From an uncultured Ignavibacteriota bacterium (lineage in GTDB: Bacteria > Bacteroidota > Ignavibacteria > Tepidaquicellales > Tepidaquicellaceae), in NCBI GenBank assembly GCA_937915485.1, contig CALGII010000113.1, positions 1 through 16,853 of the forward strand: DNA of 16,853 bases, in the 5' to 3' direction. Both the position numbers and the translations under genes were made by a program. Below, one piece after another: positions 1 to 7,443 of the stretch (positions within the stretch are counted from its first letter, which is position 1; every line of letters begins with the position of its first letter). A model generated the notes under the pieces. The model was given only the letters and a program-made list of their open reading frames with translations. It made no database searches and was not told where the DNA came from.

Positions 1-396
1 TCGGCTTTAAAACTTAACAAGGATTACTCCGAAATCTGGTACTCGAAAGCGGATACTTTAATGGCGCTCGGAAGGGCGGAAGAAGCGCTCGAGAGTTACA
101 AGAAAGTAGTGGCACTTGACGGGACGAATCACGAGGCATATTACGATTACGCCTGCGCGCTCGTGGATTTAAAAAGACCCCTCGAGGCTTTAAAACTGCT
201 TGACAGATGCATAGAAATACAGCCCGACATGGCTGACGCATACTATGAAAAGGCGAAAATATTTTTCCTGAACAAGGACATTGAATCGGGACTGGAGATG
301 CTTGAGATAGCGTTTCTGCTGAGACCTCAGGATAAATTCGAATACGATTTCGAGAAAGACTGGCAAAAAATAATCGAATTTCTTGTGAAGAGATAG
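1..396 (+). CDS. TPR-repeat protein, C-terminal part (5' end outside window)
   Basis: The frame is open from base 1 to the TAG at 394-396, so this is the last 131 residues of a longer protein. Three tetratricopeptide repeats are visible at about residues 8-41, 43-75 and 76-108 of the visible part. They carry the usual small/aromatic pattern (ALGRAEEALESYKKVVAL, then ALVDLKRPLEALKLLDRCIEIQP). A short helical tail ends in EFLVKR. TPRs form protein-binding superhelices; nothing here identifies a partner, an enzyme domain or a location. The Met at base 61 falls inside the first repeat, so it is unlikely to be the real start. The gene converges on ftsE and ends before a two-way terminator. Family assignment is firm; function is unknown. 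Confidence 0.85.
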   Translation, partial: SALKLNKDYSEIWYSKADTLMALGRAEEALESYKKVVALDGTNHEAYYDYACALVDLKRPLEALKLLDRCIEIQPDMADAYYEKAKIFFLNKDIESGLEMLEIAFLLRPQDKFEYDFEKDWQKIIEFLVKR

Positions 397-415
397 GACT
401 TTATAGCGAATACTT

Positions 416-446
416 AAAAAAGGACGGCATGAGCCGTCCTTTTTTA
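416..446. terminator. Bidirectional rho-independent terminator between TPR gene and ftsE
   Basis: A perfect 8-bp stem, AGGACGGC (421-428) with GCCGTCCT (433-440), closes an ATGA tetraloop. It has an A-run on the left (416-421) and a T-run on the right (441-445). The A-run becomes a T-run when read on the other strand, so one hairpin can end both converging transcripts. Confidence 0.9.
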
Positions 447-472
447 TTACAATTTTTCTTTAAAATACTGTT

Positions 473-1141
473 TTAGGTTTTCACCCTAACATCGACAAGA
501 TTCTTATCTTTTATCTGAAGAATCCTTTTATCGGAGAATTTTTTTACGATTTCGAAATTATGCGTCGCGATAATCATAGTAGTCCCCGTTTTGTTTATGT
601 CGTTAAGCAATTTCATTATATCGAGCGCGACGAACGGGTCAAGATTTCCCGTCGGTTCATCCGCGAGGAGAAGCACAGGTTCCGTAATCATGGCGCGGGC
701 AATCGCCGCGCGCTGCTGCTCGCCGCCGGATATGTCGAACGGCATATCCTTCATATGCTCCATCAGCCCCAGTTTCGATGAAATATCGAAGACTTTTTTC
801 TTTATAATCTCTTTCTTTTCGCCCGTGATGTAAAGCGGCACGGCGATGTTCTCAAAAATATTCCTGTCGTTGAGAAGTTTAAAATCCTGAAACACGAATC
901 CCATTTTTCTTCTGAGCATCGGTATTTCAGTCCTGTCAATTGTCCCCGAGTTGTAGTTTTCGAAAGTAACATTGCCGGTTTTAGGAGACAGTTCGAAATG
1001 TATGAGTTTCAGAAGAGTTGTTTTTCCTATTCCGCTCTCGCCTACGAGAAAAACAAACTCCCCTTTTTTAACTTCGAGGCTCGTGTTCTCGAATATTTCC
1101 TTGTTCTGGTAACCGAATGTAACGTTTGCAAATGAAATCAT
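473..1141 (-). CDS. ftsE: FtsE-type ABC transporter ATP-binding protein
   Basis: This 222-residue protein is a complete ABC ATPase. It has Walker A GESGIGKTT at 34-42, Q-loop Gln85, signature ISGGE at 137-141, Walker B VLLLADEP at 156-163 and H-loop His194. The block LLADEPTGNLDP and the NIFENIAVPL segment are typical of the FtsE/LolD branch, and the length suits FtsE (about 220). FtsE works with the membrane protein FtsX at the divisome to control peptidoglycan hydrolases. No ftsX is adjacent, so a LolD-like role cannot be fully excluded. The ATG overlaps the pdxA stop by 4 nt (ATGA), which suggests translational coupling; it is the last gene of the lytR_C-rsfS-pdxA-ftsE operon. Walker A has Ile and Thr where FtsE often has GAGKS, a mild change that should still bind ATP. 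Confidence 0.88.
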   Translation of the reverse strand: MISFANVTFGYQNKEIFENTSLEVKKGEFVFLVGESGIGKTTLLKLIHFELSPKTGNVTFENYNSGTIDRTEIPMLRRKMGFVFQDFKLLNDRNIFENIAVPLYITGEKKEIIKKKVFDISSKLGLMEHMKDMPFDISGGEQQRAAIARAMITEPVLLLADEPTGNLDPFVALDIMKLLNDINKTGTTMIIATHNFEIVKKFSDKRILQIKDKNLVDVRVKT

Positions 1142-2091
1142 TTTCCCATAATTAAATTTCCGGCAAGTTTAACCGCGGCAACTGCACTGCCCGTATCCGC
1201 GATTCCTTTACCCGCAATGTCGAAAGCCGTTCCGTGCGAGGGCGAGGTTCTTATAATTGGCAATCCCGCAGTGTAGTTTACACCGTTTTTTCCTGACAGC
1301 ATTTTAAAAGGAATAAGGACCTGGTCGTGGTAGGCGCCCGCCACAACATCAAAATGCCTGTAAATTCCCGAACCGAAAAAGCCGTCGGCAGAGTACGGAC
1401 CCGACACGGCGATTCCTTTTCTCATTAGCGAATCAAGCGCGGGGACTAAGGTTTTTATTTCTTCGCTGCCAATAATACCTCCGTCTCCGCAGTGTGGATT
1501 CAGAGAAAGAACGGCGATACGGGGTTTCCTGATTCCGAATTTTGTTTTAAAAGTGTCGTCAATCAGTTTGAGTTTTGTCTCAATAAGTTTTTTTGTAAGC
1601 GCGGAAGAGACCGAATTAACGGGTATGTGAATCGTAAGCAGTACGACAGCGAGTTTTTCCGAATACATCACCATTACTACTTCCCTGCTTTTCGTGAGCG
1701 CTTTCAGGAGTTCGGTATGCCCCGTGTATTTAAATCCTGCAAGCGAGAGAGAATATTTTGAGACAGGCATAGTAACGAGAGCGTCGAACATTCCTTTCAA
1801 GCAGAGTTCCGCACCTATATGCACTGCGTCGCCTGAAATCCTGCCCGCGCGTTTATCAATTTTCCCGGGTTTGACTTTAAAGTTATGTCCCGGAATTATT
1901 ATGAGATCCGAATAAGACGGTGTTACGAGTCCGGAAGATCGCGAATAGTAATCGACCGCGGATTCGGGAATAATAAGTTTAAGACTGAAAGCCGCCCTGA
2001 GTTTTTTATTTGAAAGCAGTTTAAGGGCAATTTCAGGACCGATACCATTCGGATCTCCGCAGGAGACTACTATTTTTGGTTTGTAAGGCAA
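1138..2091 (-). CDS. pdxA: 4-hydroxythreonine-4-phosphate dehydrogenase
   Basis: PdxA oxidises 4-phosphohydroxy-L-threonine with NAD in the DXP-dependent route to pyridoxal 5'-phosphate; it is a cytoplasmic, metal-dependent dimer. The 317 residues match the family's usual length (about 320-335). Visible hallmarks are GDPNGIGPE at 12-20, His155 in LTIHIPV, His200 in NPHCGDGG and His255 in AYHDQVLIPFK, which fit the three metal-binding histidines. The C-terminal block RTSPSHGTAFDIAGKG lies at 281-296. The start is TTG at 2091; no ATG lies between the rsfS stop and the GDPNGIGPE motif, and TTG gives the expected N-terminus. It starts 5 nt after rsfS and its TGA overlaps the ftsE ATG. There is no clear Shine-Dalgarno sequence. 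PdxJ is not in the window. Confidence 0.95.
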   Translation of the reverse strand: MPYKPKIVVSCGDPNGIGPEIALKLLSNKKLRAAFSLKLIIPESAVDYYSRSSGLVTPSYSDLIIIPGHNFKVKPGKIDKRAGRISGDAVHIGAELCLKGMFDALVTMPVSKYSLSLAGFKYTGHTELLKALTKSREVVMVMYSEKLAVVLLTIHIPVNSVSSALTKKLIETKLKLIDDTFKTKFGIRKPRIAVLSLNPHCGDGGIIGSEEIKTLVPALDSLMRKGIAVSGPYSADGFFGSGIYRHFDVVAGAYHDQVLIPFKMLSGKNGVNYTAGLPIIRTSPSHGTAFDIAGKGIADTGSAVAAVKLAGNLIMGK

Positions 2092-2096
2092 GGCGT

Positions 2097-2513
2097 TTAC
2101 TTTTTCTTTATTGTCTTTTTAACCGCCGCGGGTTTCGTTTTCTTCACGGGTTTTTTCGGCGCGAATGTTTCTTCCGTTATATCGATAATTTCAGCATCAC
2201 CCCATAACCCTTCGAGGTTGTAGAATTTTCTCGTTTCGTCATTGAACACGTGCGCTACAACGTCAACGAAATCGAGAAGAATCCAACTAAGCCCAGAATA
2301 ACCTTCATTTCTCCAGACGTATTCATCTTTCTTCTTGGTCTCTTTAATAATATGGTCGGCTATCGATTTTACCTGAACATCCGCGGACGCGGAGCATATA
2401 ACGAAATAATCGGTAACGGAGGTTTTCCCTTCGAGATTCAGAATTTTAATATCGGTGCCTTTTTTCTGCAGCATCAGTTCGGCGATAAAGAAAGCCAGTT
2501 TTTTATTTTCCAT
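2097..2513 (-). CDS. rsfS: Ribosomal silencing factor RsfS (Iojap/DUF143)
   Basis: RsfS binds ribosomal protein uL14 and blocks joining of the 30S and 50S subunits, lowering translation under starvation. The 138-residue product shows the family core: TSVTDYFVICSASA at 31-44, then WILLDFVDVVAHVF at 77-90 and RKFYNLEGLWGDAE at 95-108. Residues 120-138 form a Lys/Pro-rich basic tail (KKPVKKTKPAAVKKTIKKK) beyond the usual domain end, perhaps for rRNA contact, which is inference. The ATG lies 2 nt after the stop of the upstream lytR_C-domain gene and the stop is 5 nt before pdxA, so the genes are co-transcribed. rsfS commonly sits beside lytR-type genes in other phyla, consistent with this neighbour. 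Confidence 0.94.
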   Translation of the reverse strand: MENKKLAFFIAELMLQKKGTDIKILNLEGKTSVTDYFVICSASADVQVKSIADHIIKETKKKDEYVWRNEGYSGLSWILLDFVDVVAHVFNDETRKFYNLEGLWGDAEIIDITEETFAPKKPVKKTKPAAVKKTIKKK

Positions 2514-2515
2514 TT

Positions 2516-3007
2516 TTATTTTTTTACTTTTTCAATGAATGGTTTCAGGTCGTTGTAATCCTTGCCTATTACAATCGAAGCGTCGATAAATTTGGTCTTA
2601 TCGAGTTGGGTAACTACGTTCCTATGGCTCACTCCGAGCGCATCGGCGACTCTTTTTGCTTTGCTTATATCGCCGCATTTATCCAGCACAAGCGTCTTTT
2701 CGACGTCGGTCTTGTAATTGCCCATATCGACGACGTCAAAGCCTTTCTGCTTGAGGTAATCCCTGAATTTCGCCGCTATGCGGTTTTCGCCCGTGGCGTT
2801 CAGTATGTCTATCTGAATAGAAAGGTTCGGCTGGTTAGTAATTTGTTTTTTTGCCGTATCGGTTCCTTCCTTTATATCACCGCGCGATTTAAATCCCGTA
2901 GTCCCCATTATCAGGGAATAGGCGAAGTAGAGGCAGGAAAGCCCGATTATCACGATAGCGATGTTCAGGCCGTAGTTGATTATATTTTTCTTTATATCGT
3001 TTTTCAT
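2516..3007 (-). CDS. Membrane-anchored LytR C-terminal domain protein
   Basis: The 163-residue protein has a short basic cytoplasmic start, one membrane segment at about 13-34 (LNIAIVIIGLSCLYFAYSLI), a polar linker, and a domain at about 63-150. That domain matches the LytR_C family: IQIDILNATGENRIAAKFRDYL, then KTLVLDKCGD, then IVIGKDY. In LytR-CpsA-Psr proteins this domain follows a catalytic domain that links polymers to peptidoglycan; here the catalytic domain is absent. The domain should face the periplasm. Function is unknown; a role in binding cell-wall material or a divisome partner is only inference. It heads the operon with rsfS (2-nt gap). Its ATG is only 12 nt after a terminator-like hairpin and has no Shine-Dalgarno sequence. 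Confidence 0.82.
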   Translation of the reverse strand: MKNDIKKNIINYGLNIAIVIIGLSCLYFAYSLIMGTTGFKSRGDIKEGTDTAKKQITNQPNLSIQIDILNATGENRIAAKFRDYLKQKGFDVVDMGNYKTDVEKTLVLDKCGDISKAKRVADALGVSHRNVVTQLDKTKFIDASIVIGKDYNDLKPFIEKVKK

Positions 3008-3014
3008 AAGAAAT

Positions 3015-3042
3015 AAAAAACCGGATACGCTATGGTTCCGGT
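3015..3042 (-). terminator. Rho-independent terminator of the small secreted-protein gene
   Basis: On the minus strand ACCGGA (3042-3037) pairs perfectly with TCCGGT (3025-3020) across an 11-nt loop, and a T-run follows (3019-3015). It lies about 37 nt after the stop of the gene at 3079-3558. It also lies only 12 nt before the ATG of the lytR_C-domain gene, so it could instead act as an attenuator. The stem is short (6 bp), so strength is uncertain. Confidence 0.65.
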
Positions 3043-3078
3043 GTATTGAATAAAAACGAGCAATATTTGATTGAAAAA

Positions 3079-3558
3079 TTACCTGTAGAACCTGTCATAA
3101 TAATAATCACCCGTATGATTATAATAATATAGGTCGTCTAATTTTCTGTATTCCAGTTTAATGAATGAATTATCCGATATCTTGTAATCAACCGAGAGCC
3201 TTGAAAGCGAAAGACCGTTCAGGTCGTTCTGCATCATTTGCGAATAGGAATCGCCGAAACGGGAACTTGCGTACGGAGTGTACTGGAGTTTTACATCGGC
3301 GGAAACATTGAGCCTGTCGTTAACCTTGTAATTCATCGAGTTAACATAAGAAGTCACGGAAACGGAGCCGAATGAAGAACTAAGCATCGACACCTGAAAC
3401 GAATGTGTCATCGTGAAATTCTTCGGATTAAATATGCCGAGAATCAGACTATTCGTGCTCCGGTTAATCTTATTACCGTTTTCCGGTTTCTTGTACTGCG
3501 CGTTCGAGAAAGCGCTTAAAAAAAGCATCAATATGATTAAGAATGTTATTTTTCTCAT
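3079..3558 (-). CDS. Small secreted strand-rich protein, function unknown
   Basis: The 159-residue product has a clear signal peptide, MRKITFLIILMLFLSAFSNAQ, with likely cleavage near Ala20-Gln21. The mature part alternates polar and hydrophobic residues in a beta-strand pattern. It contains FTMTHSFQVSMLSSSFGS (48-65), VNSMNYKVNDRLNVSADV (72-89) and a Tyr-rich tail (DLYYYNHTGDYYYDRFYR, 142-159). I recall small FCB-group proteins with an SMSHS-type motif, a strand-rich body and this kind of signal, but have no name for them; it may attach to or span the outer membrane. A TTG at 3576 would add six residues in front; I chose the ATG at 3558 because it directly begins a normal signal peptide. It appears monocistronic, with its own terminator. 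Confidence 0.7.
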   Translation of the reverse strand: MRKITFLIILMLFLSAFSNAQYKKPENGNKINRSTNSLILGIFNPKNFTMTHSFQVSMLSSSFGSVSVTSYVNSMNYKVNDRLNVSADVKLQYTPYASSRFGDSYSQMMQNDLNGLSLSRLSVDYKISDNSFIKLEYRKLDDLYYYNHTGDYYYDRFYR

Positions 3559-3724
3559 AGTAAAATAAAATATCAATTTTTTTCAAAAACAACAATGTAA
3601 GATTTTAAATTCTGATTTATTGCATATTTCGCTTCATTTCCCGCGAAATGCAAAGGAATAATGCCTTTTTTCTTTTTCATCCAATCAATATTTTTCCATT
3701 TCTTCGTCATTAAACAAAACAAAC
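3559..3724. promoter_or_regulatory. Divergent spacer between secreted-protein gene and pgk, with an imperfect hairpin
   Basis: This very AT-rich 166-bp spacer must hold the promoters for both diverging genes. I cannot place a convincing -35/-10 pair, or the Bacteroidota-type TTTG/TAnnTTTG pair, in either direction. The one structured element is an inverted repeat: TGCATATTTCGC at 3621-3632 against GCGAAATGCA at 3643-3652. It pairs over 10 bp apart from a 2-nt bulge. It could be an operator or an RNA hairpin in the pgk leader. Neither gene has a Shine-Dalgarno sequence. Confidence 0.4.
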
Positions 3725-4942
3725 ATGAACAAGTTAACAATTGAAGACCTGATACAGAAAAACGGGATAAAAGGAAAGAGAGTTCTCGTCAGGGTGGATT
3801 TCAACGTCCCTCTCGACGAAAGCAGAAAGATTACGGACGCTAAGAGAATCATTGAAAGCCTTCCGACAATTTATGCAATAACGGAAAACGGAGGGAAATG
3901 CATACTGATGAGCCATCTCGGCAGGCCAAAGGGAGAGAAAAATCTTAAATATTCACTGAACGTCGCCGCGGAGTTTCTTACATCGGCACTCGGACGTCCC
4001 GTGCTTTTTTCGGACGACTGTATAAACCCGGACAATATCAAAGTAATAGATGAAATGAAAGAGGGGGACGTATTGCTTCTCGAGAACCTCAGATTTTACA
4101 AGGATGAAGAAAAGAACGTTCCCGAATTCGCGGAAAAACTGGCGGCGTACGGGGATGTTTTCGTAAACGACGCTTTCGGGACGGCTCACCGTGCGCATGC
4201 CTCGACGGAAGGCGTCACACGGTTCATAAAGACCTGCGCAGCGGGTTACCTGATGGAAAAGGAACTGCGGTATCTTTCCGCGGCGATTACAAACCCGAAA
4301 CGTCCGTTGTGCGCAATACTCGGCGGCTCGAAGATTTCGGGAAAGATCGACGTGCTCGACAACCTGCTAAACATTGCCGATAAAATCCTGATTGGCGGCG
4401 GTATGATGTTCACTTTTTATAAGGCAATGGGTCTGAAAATCGGCAAATCAATTCTTGAAGAGGATAAGGTCGAACTCGCAAAGCAGATTATCGAAAAGGC
4501 GAAGAGCCTTAACAAGCAATTGCTTCTTCCTTCAGATATGATAATCGCCGATAAATTTGAAAACACCGCCGACACAAAAGCATTAGACTATGACAAGATA
4601 ACGGACGAATATTCGGAATGGATGGGGATGGATATCGGTCCGGAAACAATAAAGCGTTATAGCAGCGAAATTCTGTCTTCAGATACGATTGTATGGAACG
4701 GTCCGATGGGCGTTTTCGAAATGGATAATTTCTCGAAAGGCACGTTTGGAATAGCGGGAGCGCTTGCAGAGGCGACGAAGAAAGGCGCGGTAACGATTAT
4801 CGGCGGCGGAGATTCGGCATCGGCAATCGCGAAAGCGGGTCTCGAGAAAGCGGTTTCGCACGTATCAACGGGCGGAGGAGCTTCGCTGGAATTTTTAGAA
4901 GGGAAAAAACTTCCCGGCGTCGAAGCGCTGACGAATAAATGA
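3725..4942 (+). CDS. pgk: Phosphoglycerate kinase
   Basis: Phosphoglycerate kinase moves a phosphate from 1,3-bisphosphoglycerate to ADP in cytoplasmic glycolysis and works in reverse in gluconeogenesis. The 405-residue length is normal. The N-terminal substrate-binding domain shows VRVDFNVPLDE (22-32), SHLGRPKG (63-70), LLENLRFYKDEEKN (118-131) and DVFVNDAFGTAHRAHAST (144-161). The C-terminal nucleotide-binding domain shows GGSKISGKIDVLDNL (200-214), VWNGPMGVFE (323-332), GGGDSASAIAK (360-370) and STGGGASLEFLEG (381-393). The start is ATG at 3725. It is a single-gene unit, with the secreted-protein gene diverging on the left and a strong terminator on the right. No gap or tpi gene is adjacent. 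Confidence 0.97.
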   Translation: MNKLTIEDLIQKNGIKGKRVLVRVDFNVPLDESRKITDAKRIIESLPTIYAITENGGKCILMSHLGRPKGEKNLKYSLNVAAEFLTSALGRPVLFSDDCINPDNIKVIDEMKEGDVLLLENLRFYKDEEKNVPEFAEKLAAYGDVFVNDAFGTAHRAHASTEGVTRFIKTCAAGYLMEKELRYLSAAITNPKRPLCAILGGSKISGKIDVLDNLLNIADKILIGGGMMFTFYKAMGLKIGKSILEEDKVELAKQIIEKAKSLNKQLLLPSDMIIADKFENTADTKALDYDKITDEYSEWMGMDIGPETIKRYSSEILSSDTIVWNGPMGVFEMDNFSKGTFGIAGALAEATKKGAVTIIGGGDSASAIAKAGLEKAVSHVSTGGGASLEFLEGKKLPGVEALTNK

Positions 4943-4954
4943 ATTCAGGTAAAT

Positions 4955-4982
4955 AAAAAAGGGGGCGGAAGCCCCCTTTTTT
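4955..4982. terminator. Bidirectional rho-independent terminator between pgk and lpxC/fabZ
   Basis: A perfect GC-only 6-bp stem, GGGGGC (4961-4966) with GCCCCC (4971-4976), closes a GGAA tetraloop. It is flanked by A6 (4955-4960) and T6 (4977-4982). The symmetry means it can stop both the rightward pgk transcript and the leftward envelope operon, whose last stop codon is at 4995. Confidence 0.93.
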
Positions 4983-4994
4983 CGTTATAATATT

Positions 4995-6413
4995 TTATTC
5001 AGGTCTGTCAACGATAACTATCGAGAACTCGCCTTCCGCGGCAAGTTCGCCGCCGACATAAGATTTGAACGCTTTCCCTCTCATCTTGCAGAATCCTCTT
5101 CTGTAGGTTGTGATTTCCATTTCGAAAACCAACTGGTCGCCGGGGACGACCTGTTTTTTAAATTTGACGTTATCCATCGAAGTGAAGAAAGCCATTTTCT
5201 TGTGGCTGTCTTCCATCGCGTGCATAAGCAGTACGCCGCCGCATTGAGCCATGGCCTCGACAATCAGAACTCCCGGCATTATTGGTTTTATCGGGAAGTG
5301 CCCCTGAAAGAAAGGCTCGTTGAAAGTAACGTTCTTCAATCCGATAATCCTGTTTCGTTCCATATCGATTTCAAGAATCCTGTCAATCAGAAGGAAAGGA
5401 TACCTGTGCGGTAAAACCTTCATAATCGCCTCGATATCAAGCACGCCGTTCGAAGATTTCAGCATCTGGTATTTTTTAACGACCTTTTTCTTTAGATAAA
5501 GTTTCCTGAGCATCTTTGTAAATTCGACATTTGATTTATGTCCCGGCCTCGCGGCGAGTATCTGGCCTTTTATCGGCGCGCCGATAAGCGCGAGATCGCC
5601 GATAAGGTCGAGCACTTTATGACGCGCCGGTTCATTCTTAAACCTGAGCGGCGTGTCGTTTAAGATGCCCGAACGACCGATTTTTACTTTTTCGTCGAGT
5701 TTAATTTTTTTCTTGAATTCCCTGAACTCTTGCTCGCTTTCAAATTCCTTGTCGACTATGACTACGGCGTTATCGATTCTTCCGCCTTTTATCAGATTAT
5801 TCTGAATGAGCGTTTCAACTTCTTTAAGGAAGCAAAATGTTCTTGCGGGAGCGAACTCTTTCGCGAATTCTTCCTGCAGGTTAAACAAACCCGAGTGCTG
5901 GCTTCCGAGCGCGGGATTTTGAAAATCAATCATCACGGTAATTCTGAAATCATCCTTGAGCGGCAAAGCGACGATATCGACATTCCCTTTTTCATCGTGA
6001 TAATGCACGGTATCTTCGATAACGAGATAATCTCTCTCTTCATCCTGTTCAACGATACCCGCGTGCATCAGAGTTTTAACGTAATCCTTAGCGCTGCCGT
6101 CCATAACAGGCGGCTCATTGGCGTCAAGTTCAACGATTATGTTATCGATTTCACATCCCATAATAGCGGCAAGCACGTGTTCAACAGTGTGAACTTCGGC
6201 GCCGTCGAGCGCGATAGTAGTTCCCCTCGATATATCTGTTACGTGGTCAATATCGGCAGGAATTTCGGGAGAATTTTCAAGGTCGATTCTTTTGAATTTA
6301 ATCCCGTAGTTTTCGGGAGCGGGTTTAAAAGTCATGTTGGACTTGTTACCCGTATGTAATCCGACTCCCGAAAGGGACGCGCTTCCCGCGATTGTCCTTT
6401 GCTTTACTAACAT
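4995..6413 (-). CDS. lpxC/fabZ: Bifunctional UDP-3-O-acyl-GlcNAc deacetylase / 3-hydroxyacyl-ACP dehydratase
   Basis: This 472-residue protein fuses two enzymes. LpxC (about 1-310) makes the committed zinc-dependent deacetylation of lipid A synthesis. It shows the GVGLHTG start, EHVLAA with Glu78 and His79, and His265 and Asp269 in RHKVLDLIGDL, matching the zinc ligands; His292 in GHKSN fits the catalytic base. FabZ (about 325-472) dehydrates 3-hydroxyacyl-ACP in fatty-acid elongation; it shows LPHRYPFLLIDRI (334-346), catalytic His372 in FFQGHFPIKPIMPG, and Glu386 in VEAMAQ. Both active sites look intact. Both enzymes draw on the 3-hydroxyacyl-ACP pool, which may explain the fusion. The fusion is known in Bacteroidota and Chlorobi. 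The ATG directly abuts the lpxD stop; lpxA, often next, is absent. Confidence 0.97.
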   Translation of the reverse strand: MLVKQRTIAGSASLSGVGLHTGNKSNMTFKPAPENYGIKFKRIDLENSPEIPADIDHVTDISRGTTIALDGAEVHTVEHVLAAIMGCEIDNIIVELDANEPPVMDGSAKDYVKTLMHAGIVEQDEERDYLVIEDTVHYHDEKGNVDIVALPLKDDFRITVMIDFQNPALGSQHSGLFNLQEEFAKEFAPARTFCFLKEVETLIQNNLIKGGRIDNAVVIVDKEFESEQEFREFKKKIKLDEKVKIGRSGILNDTPLRFKNEPARHKVLDLIGDLALIGAPIKGQILAARPGHKSNVEFTKMLRKLYLKKKVVKKYQMLKSSNGVLDIEAIMKVLPHRYPFLLIDRILEIDMERNRIIGLKNVTFNEPFFQGHFPIKPIMPGVLIVEAMAQCGGVLLMHAMEDSHKKMAFFTSMDNVKFKKQVVPGDQLVFEMEITTYRRGFCKMRGKAFKSYVGGELAAEGEFSIVIVDRPE

Positions 6414-7442
6414 TTATTTGCCTTTATTTATTATTGATTCTATTAATTTAACTCTCTCTTTAATCGAGGGTATTTCTTTAACGGAAGCCTCATCTTTCAG
6501 AGCGTCTTTAAAGGGTTTGGAACGGTATCCCATATAAGTACCTGGCTTGTCGATTGATTTTGTTACTCCGACCGACGCGCCGATTATGACGTCGTCGCAA
6601 ATCGTCAGATGGCCTACTATTCCCGCCTGGCCTCCAATCATGCATCTCTTACCGATTTTAGTCGAGCCCGCAATACCCGCCTGCGATACAATCACCGTAT
6701 CCTCACCGATTTCGACATTATGCGCAATCTGAATCTGGTTATCGAGTTTTGCACCCCTGCAGATTTTCGTCTCACCGATAGTGGCTCTGTCGATGCAGCA
6801 GTTGCTTCCGATTTCAACATCGTCCTCTATGACGACAATTCCGGTTTGCGGAATTTTTCTGTATTTCCCTTCCTTGCTTCGCGCGAAACCGAATCCGTCG
6901 CTGCCAATAACAGTCCCGGAATGTATGATAACGTTATCACCGATTCTGCACCCGTGATAAATCACCACGCTGCTGTTCACAACTGAATTTTTTCCGATTA
7001 CAACTCCGTCTCCTATTGTGACGTTATCCATAATCACGGATGAATCGCCGACGAGGCAATCTTTTCCGATAACGGTAAAATCGCCGATGTGAACGTCTTT
7101 CCCGATAACAGCGTCTTTTCCTATGACGCATCTGCCGGATATGCCCTTTTCAATCGGATGAGAATCCTTTGAGAAAAACTCAAGCATCGTGACGAAGCAC
7201 ATATACGGGTCTTCGACTTTTATCAGTGTAATGTCCTGACGTTCGGACGGAGGTTGGAAATTTTGAGATACAATTACCGCGCCCGCATTTGTGGTTTCAA
7301 AATATTTAGTGTAAGCCGGATTCGAGATAAATGTAATTTCATCTCCCGCGGCGTGTTGAATTTCCGCAAAACGCCGAATCTCGGTATCCGAATTACCGGC
7401 GAGAACTCCATCGAGCATTTCGGCAATTTGCTTCGTATTCAT
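6414..7442 (-). CDS. lpxD: UDP-3-O-(3-hydroxyacyl)glucosamine N-acyltransferase
   Basis: LpxD adds the N-linked 3-hydroxyacyl chain to UDP-3-O-acyl-glucosamine, the step just after LpxC. The 342 residues match the family. An N-terminal uridine-binding domain (about 1-100, with ITFISNPAYTKYF) leads into a left-handed beta helix of hexapeptide repeats (about 102-300: VIGKDAVIGKDVHIGDFTVI and similar). Signature parts are GSDGFGFA (180-187), LDNQIQIAHNVEIG (233-246) with the expected catalytic His241, and a C-terminal helix (IKERVKLIESIINKGK). The start is ATG, 1 nt after the upstream ompH stop, and the stop abuts the lpxC/fabZ start, so the lipid A genes are translated as a coupled pair. Confidence 0.96.
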   Translation of the reverse strand: MNTKQIAEMLDGVLAGNSDTEIRRFAEIQHAAGDEITFISNPAYTKYFETTNAGAVIVSQNFQPPSERQDITLIKVEDPYMCFVTMLEFFSKDSHPIEKGISGRCVIGKDAVIGKDVHIGDFTVIGKDCLVGDSSVIMDNVTIGDGVVIGKNSVVNSSVVIYHGCRIGDNVIIHSGTVIGSDGFGFARSKEGKYRKIPQTGIVVIEDDVEIGSNCCIDRATIGETKICRGAKLDNQIQIAHNVEIGEDTVIVSQAGIAGSTKIGKRCMIGGQAGIVGHLTICDDVIIGASVGVTKSIDKPGTYMGYRSKPFKDALKDEASVKEIPSIKERVKLIESIINKGK

Positions 7443-7443
7443 A

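Noticed and set aside
5730..6359. A 209-codon open frame on the plus strand.
   Set aside because: It lies antisense inside lpxC/fabZ, whose motifs are intact, and its translation shows no family pattern; it is a shadow caused by codon use.
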